Source of the DNA: JACMQX01 sp044225675
GTDB lineage: Bacteria; Pseudomonadota; Gammaproteobacteria; Burkholderiales; Burkholderiaceae_C
Direction: 5' to 3'
DNA length: 64,000 bases
Assembly: GCA_044225675.1 (NCBI GenBank)
Contig: JBGAIH010000018.1
Location: 1-64,000 of the forward strand
Positions 35,133 through 44,382 of the stretch are shown piece by piece (position 1 is the stretch's first letter; every line of letters begins with the position of its first letter). Position numbers and translations under genes: made by a program. Below the pieces are notes generated by a model, which saw only the letters and a program-made list of their open reading frames with translations, was not told the origin of the DNA and made no database searches.

Positions 35133-35996
35133 ATGCCATCAAACTCGTATGCCGCAAGTGTCCTTCAGGGAATAGAGCACGTAGGTCCCAAAGCGCAGGA
35201 CGGTATTGAAGAACAATTGTCATATTTAGAGACGGGCACTGGATCGAGGTCCGGCTGCTTACTAACCAGCGGGAGCCCTATTGGATCCTGGGCGATGCTG
35301 GCGTACTTTAAAGACCAAGATCTGGTTAGATTGAAGCAATGGTCGTACGTTCGCTCAAAAGTCCACGCCATGTACACCCACGAGACGTTAGACGAGAATC
35401 TTGTCATCGACCTCCTCTGGCCCCTCATCAGCGACAACGAGGAAATCATCGACTGGTACCGCCAGTTCGATGCCCAGTATTGGCCCGACGACCCCAAGGT
35501 CACCGGCGGCGACAAGCGCAACCCCAAGGACTGGATGTACTACCGCTACCAGTCCTGGCTCGCCCTCAATCAGCGGTGGGACGAGTTGGCCGAACGCTGC
35601 GAGCGCATCCTCGCCATGCAGGACGAGATCAAGAAGGATCGCATGTACCTGATCGATCACCGCTTCTATCTTGCGCTGGCGCGCGGCCAGAAGGAGCAGA
35701 TGGAAGCCGTGCTTCTGGAAATGTGCCAACCCAGGATGCTGGCGATGCGTCACAAGCAGGAGTCGGGCCTGACAAACAAGTTCATCGCCTCTCACGCCAC
35801 GATCTTCGCCAAGCTGGCGTGGCGCAACGGCTACGAAGTCGAGGTGGATACGCCGTGGATTCCGAAGGACTGGCTCCCGATCCGACCCAACGCTGCCTAT
35901 GAAGACCCGTGGCCCTTCATGCAGCGCTTTGACATCTGGCAACCGTTCAAACAGCCGTGGACGGACAGGTCGCCCAAGCGCAGTGCTGGCGGCTGA
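35133..35996 (+). CDS. Imm49-like immunity protein, partner of cassette 2
   Basis: The 287-residue protein has LAWRNGYEVEVDTPWIPKD followed by WLPIRPNAAYEDPW, matching the C-terminal pattern of the protein at 31329, and falls in the Imm49-like group. It starts 6 bases after the cassette-2 stop; a TTG two codons earlier is an alternative start. It probably protects against the cassette-2 toxin. The first 90 bases are more A+T-rich than the rest. Confidence 0.65.
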   Translation: MPSNSYAASVLQGIEHVGPKAQDGIEEQLSYLETGTGSRSGCLLTSGSPIGSWAMLAYFKDQDLVRLKQWSYVRSKVHAMYTHETLDENLVIDLLWPLISDNEEIIDWYRQFDAQYWPDDPKVTGGDKRNPKDWMYYRYQSWLALNQRWDELAERCERILAMQDEIKKDRMYLIDHRFYLALARGQKEQMEAVLLEMCQPRMLAMRHKQESGLTNKFIASHATIFAKLAWRNGYEVEVDTPWIPKDWLPIRPNAAYEDPWPFMQRFDIWQPFKQPWTDRSPKRSAGG

Positions 35997-35999
35997 TGC

Positions 36000-36080
36000 A
36001 GCAGCACACAGGTCGCAGCAGCGTGTCCGCCGAGCGACCGCCACCACCGTCACCAGCCGCGACACAATGGACCCAAAGCC
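36000..36080 (+). pseudogene. decayed fragment of CdiA repeat-region DNA
   Basis: CAGCACACAGGTCGCAGCAG, then CGCCACCACCGTCACCAGCC and GACACAATGGACC line up with the cdiA stretch around 25981-26050 (CAGCACACCGGCCGCAGCAG, CGCACCACCGTCACCACGCG, GACACGCTGGACC). It has no open frame of its own and marks the right end of the island, just before the pseudouridine synthase stop. Confidence 0.6.
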
Positions 36081-36093
36081 CCCCTGACCGAGT

Positions 36094-37062
36094 TCACCAA
36101 GCCAGCCTCCGCCCACTCTCGAACCGCCGCGCCTGTCCCGTCACAGGATCGTCAAACGCCACCGCGCGCGCCAGCAGCTGCAGTGGCTGGGCAAAGGCCT
36201 GCGGATCATCGGCCGCGATCTCCGGTTGCAGCACCGGATAGATCGCATCGCCGATGATGGGCAGGCCGAGTGCGGCCATGTGCGCGCGCAGCTGGTGGCG
36301 GCGGCCGGTCAGGGGCTCGAGCGCGTAGCGCGCCAGCTCGCCGCGCCGCTCCAGCAGCGCGATGGCCGTCTCGGTGTTCGGCTCGCCGGGCACCTCGCGC
36401 ATCGTCATGAAGGAGTCGCCCTCCTCCAGCCGGCTGCGGTGCACGCGCGGCAGCGTGAGCGTCTCGCGCCAGGGCGCAATCGCCTCGTAGAGCTTGTGCA
36501 CGCTGCGGTCGCGGAACAACGCCGAATAGTGGCAGCGCGTCGCCGGCTGCACGCTGAAGAGAACGAGCCCCGCCGTCTCGCGGTCGATCCGGTGCATCGG
36601 CGCAAGGGTGTCGATGCCCAGCCGCCGACGCAGCCGCACCAGCAGGGTCTCTCGCAAGTGACGACCGCCGGGCGTGACGGGCATGAAGTGCGGCTTGTCG
36701 GCCACCACGATCCACGCATCCTGGAAGATCACCTCCTCCATGAACGGAAGCGGCGGCTCGTCGGGCACGTCGCGGTAGTAGTGGACCCGCGCACCGGGCC
36801 GGCATGGCGCGTCGGGCGCCAGCGGCGCGCCCGATGCGTCGAGCACGTCGCCGCGCGCCATGCGGGCCTGCCAGGCGGTTCGGCCCACGTCGGGAAACAA
36901 CGCATCGAGCGCGTCCAGCAGCAGGGCCCAACGCCCGTGCTGCGACGGAATGGCCACGCAGCTGGCGCCGACGCCGTCCTTGAGCGGCAGCGAGGGGGTC
37001 GCCTCCCGCCGCCCGGACGCTGCCGGCGCAGCCGCTTCGCCAGAACATGATGACACGCCCAT
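36094..37062 (-). CDS. RluA-family pseudouridine synthase
   Basis: The 322-residue enzyme isomerises uridine to pseudouridine in rRNA or tRNA. It has the catalytic-Asp motif MHRIDRETAGLVLFS, VADKPHFMPVTPGG before it, and LTGRRHQLRAHMAALGLPI after it. The first 35 residues are an Ala/Ser-rich extension. Its ATG lies 6 bases after the stop of the histidine kinase gene, so the two are probably co-transcribed. Which RNA position is modified cannot be told. Confidence 0.85.
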   Translation of the reverse strand: MGVSSCSGEAAAPAASGRREATPSLPLKDGVGASCVAIPSQHGRWALLLDALDALFPDVGRTAWQARMARGDVLDASGAPLAPDAPCRPGARVHYYRDVPDEPPLPFMEEVIFQDAWIVVADKPHFMPVTPGGRHLRETLLVRLRRRLGIDTLAPMHRIDRETAGLVLFSVQPATRCHYSALFRDRSVHKLYEAIAPWRETLTLPRVHRSRLEEGDSFMTMREVPGEPNTETAIALLERRGELARYALEPLTGRRHQLRAHMAALGLPIIGDAIYPVLQPEIAADDPQAFAQPLQLLARAVAFDDPVTGQARRFESGRRLAW

Positions 37063-37068
37063 GGGTCT

Positions 37069-39273
37069 TCAGCTGCGGCCCGTCAGCGTCTCGAGCGTCC
37101 TGAACAGCTGCGTGGTGTTGATCGGCTTGACCAGGTGGGTGTCGAAGCCTGCGGCGAGCGCCTGCTGACGGTCGCCCTCCTGTCCGTAGCCGGTCAGGGC
37201 GATGAGCCGGATGCCGCGGGTGGCCGGATCGGCGCGCAGATGCTGCGCCACCTCGTAGCCACTCAGGCCCGGCAGGCCGATGTCGACGATGGCCACGTCG
37301 GGCAGCCAGGCAGCGGCCTGGCGCAAGCCGTCGGGGCCGTCACGCGCCGTGCGGCATTCATGGCCCGTCAGCTCCAGCAGGTCGCGCAGCGTCTCGCGCG
37401 CATCGGCATGGTCCTCGACCACCAGCACGCGCAGCGAGGCCGGCGGCGCGGCCTCGGCAGGCGCCTCCTGCTGCGGCGGCGCAATCCGCTTGAAGCGGGC
37501 GACGAACTCGCTGCCGCGGCCCGGCCCGTCGCTGTGCGCCGTGATCGTGGCGCCATGCAGATCCATGAGCTGGCGCACCAGCGCCAGGCCGATGCCCAGG
37601 CCGCCCTGCGCCCGGTCGAGGGCTGGCGTGCCCTGCACGAAGATGTCGAAGATGCGCGGCAGCAAAGCGGCATCAATGCCCACCCCGGTGTCTCGCACGG
37701 TGAACACCGCCTCGCCGTCCTCGGCACGAACCGATACGTCCACCGAGCCGCCCTCGGGCGTGTACTTCAGGGCGTTGACCAGCAGATTGGTCACCACCTG
37801 GTCGATGCGGGTGATGTCGGCGTCGATCCAGGCCTCCTCGGTCTCGACGCGGACGGTGTGCCGGCCGGTGCGGCCTGCGGTCTCCAGCATCGCCAGCACG
37901 CGCCGCACCTTGGCGCCCAGGTCCATCGGGTGGCGGTCCAGGCGGATCTTGCCGTTGATGACGCGGCTCACGTCGAGCAGGTCGTCGACGATGTGCGACA
38001 GATGGCCGGACTGCCGCTCGATCACCCCATGTGCATGCGCGGTGGCCTGCGGGTCGCCGCCGCGCAGCTTGATCACTTCCACCGCGCCGGCGATGGCGCT
38101 GAGCGGATTGCGCAGTTCGTGCCCGAGCATCGCAAGAAAGTCGTCCTTCTGCCGGTTCTGCGCCTCGGCCGCCGCACGCGCGGCCTGCTCACTGGCGTAC
38201 AGCGCCGCGCGGTCGGCCTCGGCGGCCAGACGCGCCTCCTTCTCGCGCGTCAGATCGGCATGGGCCTGGAGCATGGCGGTCTGCAGCGCGTCAAGCTCCT
38301 CCACCCGCATGGGCTCGGCCAGAGCCACGTCACCGCGTCCGATCATGCTGGCGGCCTGCGCGGCACGGCCGATGGCGCGCGCCAGGCGGTGGCCATAGAG
38401 CAGCGCCAGCCCGATGCCGATGGCCAGCGTGGCCAGAAGGCCCGTCCCCGCAAAGGCGACGGCGCGGAACGCCGGTGCATCCAGCTCATGCGCGGGCACA
38501 CCTACGGCGACCGTCCAGCCGGAGTCGGGCGAGCGGGTGTAGACGGTGAAGACGTCGATGCCTTCGCGGCTGACGTGGCGCAGCTCGCCGGTGCCCTGCT
38601 CGCGCGATGCCTGGTACAGCTCGGGCCGCACCGGCTGGCCGACGAACTCGTCCGGGCGATGCGTGCGCGCGATCGACAAGCCCTTGCTGTCGAACAGGCC
38701 GATCAGCCAGCTCTTGGGCGGATGGGTCTGTGCCAGCAGACGGTTGAAATGCTCGGGCAGGAAAGCCTGCGACAGCACATACGGCCCGCCCCCGGCGCCC
38801 ACCTGAACCGGCACGTCGACCGCAACGACGCGCCGGCGCGACAGCGCACCGGTGAACACGTCGGACACGAGGGGACGGTTCTGCGCGAGCACGCGCGCCG
38901 AGTCATCCGGCCGGCTGCGAAGCGGCATGGCCGTGCCCCAGGGCACGCCGGAATTGACCAGCGCACGGCCCGACGCGTCGTACAGCAGCGTCCAGCTTTC
39001 GGTGACACGCGGATTGCGCGAGAGCCGTTCGTGGAAGCCCTGGAGATCGCCGTTGGCGAGCTTCTCGGACACCGCCAGCACCTGCAGCGTCGCCTGGGCA
39101 TTGGACAGTTCGCGGTCGACCGCCAGCGACACCGACTTGGCGGTTTCATAGACGCTGCGATGCGCGGCCTCGCGTTCGGACTCCAGCAGCATGGTCAGGG
39201 CCACCGTGGAGAACACGACGGCCGGCACCAGGATGGCGCCCGCCATGAGCAGGAGATGGGTGCGGACTTTCAC
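37069..39273 (-). CDS. hybrid sensor histidine kinase/response regulator
   Basis: The 734-residue protein has a membrane segment (about 7-29), a periplasmic Cache-like sensor domain (about 35-265), a second membrane segment (about 271-293), a linker helix, and HisKA with phospho-acceptor His385 in MLGHELRNPLSAI. The HATPase domain follows (NLLVNALKYT, DTGVGID, GGLGIGLALV). The C-terminal receiver domain (from about 615) carries VVEDHADARE, phospho-acceptor Asp in AIVDIGLPG, and the Lys in HLVKPI. It senses an unknown external signal. No separate output regulator is adjacent; the next gene in the operon is a pseudouridine synthase. Confidence 0.88.
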   Translation of the reverse strand: MKVRTHLLLMAGAILVPAVVFSTVALTMLLESEREAAHRSVYETAKSVSLAVDRELSNAQATLQVLAVSEKLANGDLQGFHERLSRNPRVTESWTLLYDASGRALVNSGVPWGTAMPLRSRPDDSARVLAQNRPLVSDVFTGALSRRRVVAVDVPVQVGAGGGPYVLSQAFLPEHFNRLLAQTHPPKSWLIGLFDSKGLSIARTHRPDEFVGQPVRPELYQASREQGTGELRHVSREGIDVFTVYTRSPDSGWTVAVGVPAHELDAPAFRAVAFAGTGLLATLAIGIGLALLYGHRLARAIGRAAQAASMIGRGDVALAEPMRVEELDALQTAMLQAHADLTREKEARLAAEADRAALYASEQAARAAAEAQNRQKDDFLAMLGHELRNPLSAIAGAVEVIKLRGGDPQATAHAHGVIERQSGHLSHIVDDLLDVSRVINGKIRLDRHPMDLGAKVRRVLAMLETAGRTGRHTVRVETEEAWIDADITRIDQVVTNLLVNALKYTPEGGSVDVSVRAEDGEAVFTVRDTGVGIDAALLPRIFDIFVQGTPALDRAQGGLGIGLALVRQLMDLHGATITAHSDGPGRGSEFVARFKRIAPPQQEAPAEAAPPASLRVLVVEDHADARETLRDLLELTGHECRTARDGPDGLRQAAAWLPDVAIVDIGLPGLSGYEVAQHLRADPATRGIRLIALTGYGQEGDRQQALAAGFDTHLVKPINTTQLFRTLETLTGRS

Positions 39274-39382
39274 GCAGGCAGTTTATCCAGTCCCCGGTCG
39301 CCCGCCGGCCTGTTACATGACGCGGCGCCCGCCAGGCCGAGGCCCGCGCCGGCCCCGCCTGCGCCGTCCACGCCCGAGCGGC

Positions 39383-40036
39383 TCAGACCTGCGCCGCGAT
39401 CTGGCGCAGGGCCTGCTCGAACACCTCCACCGGCTGGCCGCCCGAGATCAGATGCCGCTCATTGATGATGATGGCGGGCACCGAATGGATGCCGGCGCCG
39501 AGGTAGAACTGTTCGCGCTCGCGCACCTCCTGCGCATACTCGTCGCTCGCGAGGATCTCGCGGGCGCGCGCGGCATCGAGCCCGACCTCGCCCGCGATGC
39601 GCGCCAGCACGTCGTGCGACCCCGGGCTCTCGCCATGGGTGAAGTAGGCGGTGAGGAAGGCCTTCTTGAGCGCATGCTGCCGGCCCGAACCCTCGACCTC
39701 GGCCCAGTGCAGCAGGCGGTGTGCGTCAAAGGTATTCCAGATGCGGCCCCGGCCCTCCTTGCGGAAGGTGAAACCCACGGCCTCGCCGCGCTGGCGGATG
39801 GTTTCGCGGATCGCCTCCTGCTGCTGCGGCGTGGAGCCGTATTTCTCGGTCAGGTGCTCGGTGATGTCCTGGCCTTCGGGCCCCATCCTGGGATTGAGCT
39901 CGAACGGCTGGAAGTGCAGATCGGCCTGCACCTCGCCCTGCACGCGCGCCAGCGCCTGCTCCAGCGCACTGAGGCCCACGGCGCACCAGGGGCAGGACAC
40001 ATCGGAGACGAAATCGATCTTGAGGGAGGTGGTCAT
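39383..40036 (-). CDS. DsbA-family oxidoreductase, FrnE-like
   Basis: The 217-residue protein has a thioredoxin-fold redox motif CPWC near residue 15 (SDVSCPWCAVG), an inserted helical domain, and GIHSVPAIIINERHLISGGQP with the cis-Pro. Without a signal peptide it is cytoplasmic, like FrnE and 2-hydroxychromene-2-carboxylate isomerase relatives. It is divergent from the LysR gene, with 44 bases between them. Confidence 0.82.
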   Translation of the reverse strand: MTTSLKIDFVSDVSCPWCAVGLSALEQALARVQGEVQADLHFQPFELNPRMGPEGQDITEHLTEKYGSTPQQQEAIRETIRQRGEAVGFTFRKEGRGRIWNTFDAHRLLHWAEVEGSGRQHALKKAFLTAYFTHGESPGSHDVLARIAGEVGLDAARAREILASDEYAQEVREREQFYLGAGIHSVPAIIINERHLISGGQPVEVFEQALRQIAAQV

Positions 40037-40080
40037 GGCAGCAGATGTGATTCAATGGACTCCATGCTAGTGCCGTTTGG

Positions 40081-40992
40081 ATGTCCCTGCTGATGGACAC
40101 GTTGCGCCAGATCGAAGCCTTCGTGGCGGTGGTGCAGGCCGGCAGCTTCGTCGGCGGCGCGGACCGGCTGGGCAGCTCGCGCGCCGTGGTCTCGCGCCTG
40201 GTGATCGAGCTGGAGGCCCGGCTGGGCACGCGGCTGCTGAACCGCACGACACGCCGCCTCTCGCTGACCGACGCCGGCAGCGAGTACTTCGAGCGCTGCC
40301 GCCACATCCTCGACGACCTGCAGGAGGCCAACGAGGCCGCCAGCGCCTCGGCCGCCACCCCGCGCGGGCGGCTGCGCATCAACGCCCCGCTGACCTTCGG
40401 CAACCTGCACCTGGCGCCGCTGTGGGGCGAGTTCCTCAAGCTGCATCCGCAGGTGGAGCTGGACATCACCCTGACCGACCGGGTGGTCGACCTGGTGGAC
40501 GAGGCTTTCGACCTGGCGGTGCGAATCGCACGGCTGCAGGGCTCGACGCTGGTGTCGCGCCGGCTTGCATCCGACCGCGTCGTGCTGTGCGCCTCGCCCG
40601 CCTACCTGCACGCGGCCCCGCCGATCCGGCGCATCGAGGACCTGGCCGACCACAGCGCCATCGCCTACTCCTGGTGGTCGGGCGGCGACGTCTGGACGTT
40701 CGAGGGCCCGGACGGCGCGCCGGTCAGCGTGACGACGCACGCCTGCCTGCGCGCCAACAGCGGCGACACCTGCCGCGCCGCAGCGCTCGCCGACCAGGGC
40801 GTCATCTTCCAGCCGGCATTCCTCGTGGGGCCGGACCTGCAGGCCGGGCGCCTCGTGGAGATTCTTCCGCAGTTTCGCGGACCGGCCCTCGACATCCACG
40901 CGGTCTATCCAGGCCGCCGCCATGTGCCGGGCAAGGTCCGCGCGATGGTGGATTTCCTGGTGGAAGCATTCCGCCAGCCCGGCTGGAAATAG
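40081..40992 (+). CDS. LysR-family transcriptional regulator
   Basis: The 303-residue protein has an N-terminal winged helix (LRQIEAFVAVVQAGSFVGGADRLG to LLNRTTRRLSLTDAG, split here into landmarks) and a C-terminal effector domain beginning GRLRINAPLTFG. An ATG four codons downstream (40093, MDTLRQIEAF) is an equally good start. It may control the divergent DsbA-like gene or the PcaD-aroQ genes downstream. Confidence 0.85.
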   Translation: MSLLMDTLRQIEAFVAVVQAGSFVGGADRLGSSRAVVSRLVIELEARLGTRLLNRTTRRLSLTDAGSEYFERCRHILDDLQEANEAASASAATPRGRLRINAPLTFGNLHLAPLWGEFLKLHPQVELDITLTDRVVDLVDEAFDLAVRIARLQGSTLVSRRLASDRVVLCASPAYLHAAPPIRRIEDLADHSAIAYSWWSGGDVWTFEGPDGAPVSVTTHACLRANSGDTCRAAALADQGVIFQPAFLVGPDLQAGRLVEILPQFRGPALDIHAVYPGRRHVPGKVRAMVDFLVEAFRQPGWK

Positions 40993-41077
40993 CGGTTTCG
41001 GCGCCTGCAGGGCGGCCGCCTGGGCAAGCGCCCCGATCACGGCACGGACTGGATCGCCGACAACGGTACCGACAAAT

Positions 41078-41134
41078 TGCACAAACAGGCTGCACAATCA
41101 GGCCGTATCCAAGCTGCCGGGCCGGTTGCCCGGC
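41078..41134 (+). promoter_or_regulatory. direct repeat and hairpin ahead of the PcaD-like gene
   Basis: TGCACAA occurs at 41078-41084 and 41091-41097, 13 bases apart. Downstream, GCCGGGC (41116-41122) pairs with GCCCGGC (41128-41134) over a 5-base loop. These could be an operator for the upstream LysR and either a terminator of that gene or a 5'-UTR hairpin. Confidence 0.3.
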
Positions 41135-41161
41135 CCGAATCCACGACCGACCCGTCGCTTC

Positions 41162-41935
41162 ATGCCGCAACTGAACTTCGTCAAACAGGGACAAGGCCCG
41201 GTGATCGTGCTCAGCCACGCGCTCGGCTGTGACCTGGGCATGTGGGACGACGTGGCGCGCCTGCTGGAGCCGCATTTCACCGTACTGCGCTATGACCACC
41301 GGGGCCACGGCCGTTCCGACCCGATCATCGGCCCGATCACCATTGCCTCGCTGGCGGAAGACGTGGCGGCGCTCATCGTCGATCAGGCGCGCCGGCCAGT
41401 GCATTTCGTGGGCCTGTCGCTTGGCGGCATGGTGGCCCAGGCCCTGGCGGTGCGTTATCCGCAAATGGTGCGCAGCATCGTGGTGGCCAACTCGGGCAGC
41501 CACTACGACGCAGCGGGCCGGGCCCTGTGGACCGAACGCATCCGTGGCGTGCGCGAGGGCGGCCTGGCATCGGTGGCCGATGGCATCCTGGCGCGCTGGT
41601 TCACGCCGGAGTTCCGCGCCGACGAGACCTCAGGCGGCGCGCGGCGCGTGGCTGCCATCCGCCGCAGCCTGGTCGCAACCGACCCGGCGTCCTACGTCGC
41701 CTGCTGCGAGGCCATTTCTGCCATGGACCTGCGCGGCACGAACGGGCTCATCCACTGCCCGGCTCTGGTACTGGCGGGCGAGCGCGACGAATTCTCGCCG
41801 GTGGCCCTGTCGCAGGCGATCGCCATCGCCATTTCGGGCGCCCAGCTGCTTACACTCGATACCGCGCACCTGAGCGCCGTGGAAAAGCCCATGACCTTCT
41901 GCAAGCTCGTGTCCGATTTCATCGCCACCGTCTGA
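41162..41935 (+). CDS. pcaD: alpha/beta hydrolase, 3-oxoadipate enol-lactonase-like
   Basis: The 257-residue protein has LSHALGCDLGMWDDV, YDHRGHGRS, nucleophile elbow GLSLGGMV, and Asp/His positions in LAGERDEFSP and DTAHLSAVEKP. The pattern matches PcaD, which opens beta-ketoadipate enol-lactone in protocatechuate ortho-cleavage. The PcaB-like gene at 44383 supports that route, but PcaG, PcaH and PcaC are not in the window. AroQ follows after 62 bases. Confidence 0.65.
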   Translation: MPQLNFVKQGQGPVIVLSHALGCDLGMWDDVARLLEPHFTVLRYDHRGHGRSDPIIGPITIASLAEDVAALIVDQARRPVHFVGLSLGGMVAQALAVRYPQMVRSIVVANSGSHYDAAGRALWTERIRGVREGGLASVADGILARWFTPEFRADETSGGARRVAAIRRSLVATDPASYVACCEAISAMDLRGTNGLIHCPALVLAGERDEFSPVALSQAIAIAISGAQLLTLDTAHLSAVEKPMTFCKLVSDFIATV

Positions 41936-41997
41936 CGGCGCGCCCAAAGCCGCCCCTTTCGACGCCGCCCCCATCCTCTGAAAGCCGCTGCCCCATC

Positions 41998-42441
41998 ATG
42001 AAAACCGCTGTCGTCCTCAACGGACCCAACCTCAATCTCCTGGGCACGCGCGAGCCGCAGGTGTACGGCTCGCAGACGCTGGCCGACGTCGAGAAGCTGT
42101 GCGCCGCCGCCTGCGCCACGCACGGCTTCAAGCTCGACTTCCGCCAGAGCAACCACGAGGGCGAGCTGGTCACCTGGATCCACGAGGCCGGCCAGCTGCA
42201 CGCAGCGGGCGAACTCGCCGGGGTGATCCTCAACGCCGGCGCCTACACGCACACCAGCATCGCGCTGCATGACGCGATCAAGGGCACGGGCATCCTGCTG
42301 GTGGAGCTGCACATCAGCAACGTCCATGCGCGCGAGGCGTTCCGCCATCACTCCTACATCTCGCCGGCCGCCAAGGCCGTGATGGCAGGCTTCGGCGTGC
42401 AGGGCTACCCGTTGGCCATCGCGGCGCTCGCCGCGTTCTGA
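41998..42441 (+). CDS. aroQ: type II 3-dehydroquinate dehydratase
   Basis: The 147-residue enzyme interconverts 3-dehydroquinate and 3-dehydroshikimate. It shows LNGPNLNLLGTREPQVYG (with the active-site Arg and Tyr), QSNHEGELV, LNAGAYTHTSIAL and ELHISNVHAREAFRHHS. Length is standard for the dodecameric type II enzyme. Given its neighbours, a catabolic role in quinate degradation is more likely here than aromatic amino-acid synthesis. Confidence 0.95.
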   Translation: MKTAVVLNGPNLNLLGTREPQVYGSQTLADVEKLCAAACATHGFKLDFRQSNHEGELVTWIHEAGQLHAAGELAGVILNAGAYTHTSIALHDAIKGTGILLVELHISNVHAREAFRHHSYISPAAKAVMAGFGVQGYPLAIAALAAF

Positions 42442-42446
42442 GGCCC

Positions 42447-43286
42447 ATGGCAGGCGCCCTGCCCGACGCGGCCACGCAGCTGGCGGCCCGCGCCATCCGG
42501 GCCGAGACGCCCTGCGGCGACGGCACGGTGGTCTGGCACCTCTGGGGCCATGGCCGCCCGCTCGTGCTGCTGCACGGCGGCAGCGGCGGCTGGACGCACT
42601 GGTTGCGCAACATCGAGGCGCTGGAGGCCGCCGGCCACCGCGTGCTCGTGCCCGACATGCCGGGCTTCGGCAGCTCGGCGCGCTCGCCGCGCGGCGACGA
42701 CGCGGACGCCCTGCCCCCGCCGCTCGAAGCGGGCCTGGCGCAATTGCTGGGCGACGCGCCGTGCGAACTCGTGGGCTTCAGCTTCGGCGGCCTGACGGCC
42801 GGCCTGCTGGCACGCGCGGCACCGCATCGCGTCAGCCGGCTCGTGGTCGTCGGCGCGCCCGCCATGGGCCTGTGGGCCGGGCGGCAGACCCTCAACCTCG
42901 CGTCCTGGCGGCATCTGGCGGACCCGGCGGCGCGGGCGGCGATCCACCGCGCCAACCTCGCCATCCTGATGCTGCACGAACGCGCCGCCATCGACGACGA
43001 GACGGTCGCGATGCAGCAGTACAACGTCGAGCGCGACCGCACGAAGGGCCGCTCCCTCGCCCGGACCGACGCGCTGGCCGTGGCCCTGCGCGGGCTGGCC
43101 TGCCCGGTCGACGCGATCTATGGCGAGCACGATGCGCTCTACCGCCAGACCCTGGGCGAGCTGCAGGCCCGCTTCGAATCGCTGCCGAAATTCGGCCGGT
43201 TCATCCGCATTGCAGACGCCGGCCACTGGGTGCAATACGAGCGCGCACCGCAGTTCAACGCGGCGCTGCTGGATCTGCTGGGCTGA
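42447..43286 (+). CDS. alpha/beta hydrolase, MhpC-like
   Basis: The 279-residue protein has VLLHGGSGGWTHW, PDMPGFGSS, the nucleophile elbow GFSFGG, and AGHWVQYE (His). It begins 5 bases after the aroQ stop, so it is co-transcribed. Its last 32 bases overlap the 3' end of the convergent oxidoreductase gene. It may cleave an ester, such as a quinate or shikimate conjugate, or a ring-fission product (inference). Confidence 0.72.
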   Translation: MAGALPDAATQLAARAIRAETPCGDGTVVWHLWGHGRPLVLLHGGSGGWTHWLRNIEALEAAGHRVLVPDMPGFGSSARSPRGDDADALPPPLEAGLAQLLGDAPCELVGFSFGGLTAGLLARAAPHRVSRLVVVGAPAMGLWAGRQTLNLASWRHLADPAARAAIHRANLAILMLHERAAIDDETVAMQQYNVERDRTKGRSLARTDALAVALRGLACPVDAIYGEHDALYRQTLGELQARFESLPKFGRFIRIADAGHWVQYERAPQFNAALLDLLG

Positions 43287-44322
43287 GCGCGCCCACCGGC
43301 TCCAGCCGCCCGCTGGCCATCGCACGCGACACTGCCTCGACCACGCGCAGGCTCTCCAGTGCGTCGGCCGGCGTCACCAGCGGCTCGGCCCGCCCTTTCA
43401 CGACGTCGCAGAAATGATCGAGCTGCGCCGCCAGCGGATCATGCGCCACGAGCGCAATCCGGGCGCGCTCGAACGGTGCATGCCAGCTCGCTTCGCCGGC
43501 ATAAGTCCAGGTGCGCAGGGTCGGCACTGCCAGCGAGCCGCGGGTGCCGGCCAGGAAGTAGCAGTCTTCGCCCGTGTCGCGCGGGTAGTCGGGGTTCTCG
43601 CCGGAGGTCTGCTCCCAGCTGCGGGACGCGGCGGCGGTGTCGGACAGGCAGAAGCTGCCCAGCGCGCCGCCCGCAAAGCGCAGCGTGAGGGCCACCGTGT
43701 CCTCCACCGCGAGGCCGCGCGTCGCGTGCGAGGCGATGGCCTGCACCGCATCGATGGGCCCGCACAGCATGCGCAGGTTGTCGATGTCGTGGATCAGGTT
43801 GATCAGCACCGGTCCGCCGCCGGGCTGGCCGCGCCAGGGCGCGTCGCGGAAGTAGGCTTCGGGCTTGTGAAAGAGCGCGCTGCCCATGACGCTGACGAGC
43901 CGGCCGAGCCGGCCGCTGGCCACCACCTCGCACGCCGCGCGCAGGGCCGCGCTGTGGCGGCGGTGGTGGCCGACGAGCATCGGCAGGCCGCACTCGCGCA
44001 GCACGCGCACCAGTCGCTCGCCCTGCGCCACCGTGTCGGCCACCGGCTTTTCGATCAGCGCCGGCACGCCCTGCCCTGCGCAGGCGATGGCGCCCGGCAC
44101 GTGCAGCGCATTGGGCGTGGCGAGGATCGCGCCGTCGGGCCGATCGGCGGCGAACAGCGCGGGCAGGCCGTCGTACCAGGGCACGCCCGCCTCGGCGGCG
44201 AGCGCCTGCGCCTGGGGCATCGGATCCACGATGGCGCACAGGCGCGCGCGCGGCGAGCCGGCCAGCAGGGCCATGTGGCGCCGGCCGATCGCGCCAGCGC
44301 CGACGAGGGCGATGTTCAGCAT
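43255..44322 (-). CDS. Gfo/Idh/MocA-family oxidoreductase
   Basis: The 355-residue NAD(P)-dependent dehydrogenase has the Rossmann motif ALVGAGAIGRRH at the N-terminus, ATPNALHVP, the family's EKP motif (LIEKPVADT), and a C-terminal sheet domain including LINLIHDIDNLRML. The ATG at 44322 has AGGAC 7 bases upstream. It is the last gene of the long minus-strand run. It could oxidise quinate, shikimate or a related cyclitol (inference from context). Confidence 0.78.
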   Translation of the reverse strand: MLNIALVGAGAIGRRHMALLAGSPRARLCAIVDPMPQAQALAAEAGVPWYDGLPALFAADRPDGAILATPNALHVPGAIACAGQGVPALIEKPVADTVAQGERLVRVLRECGLPMLVGHHRRHSAALRAACEVVASGRLGRLVSVMGSALFHKPEAYFRDAPWRGQPGGGPVLINLIHDIDNLRMLCGPIDAVQAIASHATRGLAVEDTVALTLRFAGGALGSFCLSDTAAASRSWEQTSGENPDYPRDTGEDCYFLAGTRGSLAVPTLRTWTYAGEASWHAPFERARIALVAHDPLAAQLDHFCDVVKGRAEPLVTPADALESLRVVEAVSRAMASGRLEPVGALSPADPAAPR

Positions 44323-44382
44323 GGCGTGTCCTGCGTGCATCGACGGGGCGCGTGAGGGCAGTCCGGCCTGGAGGCCACCGCG

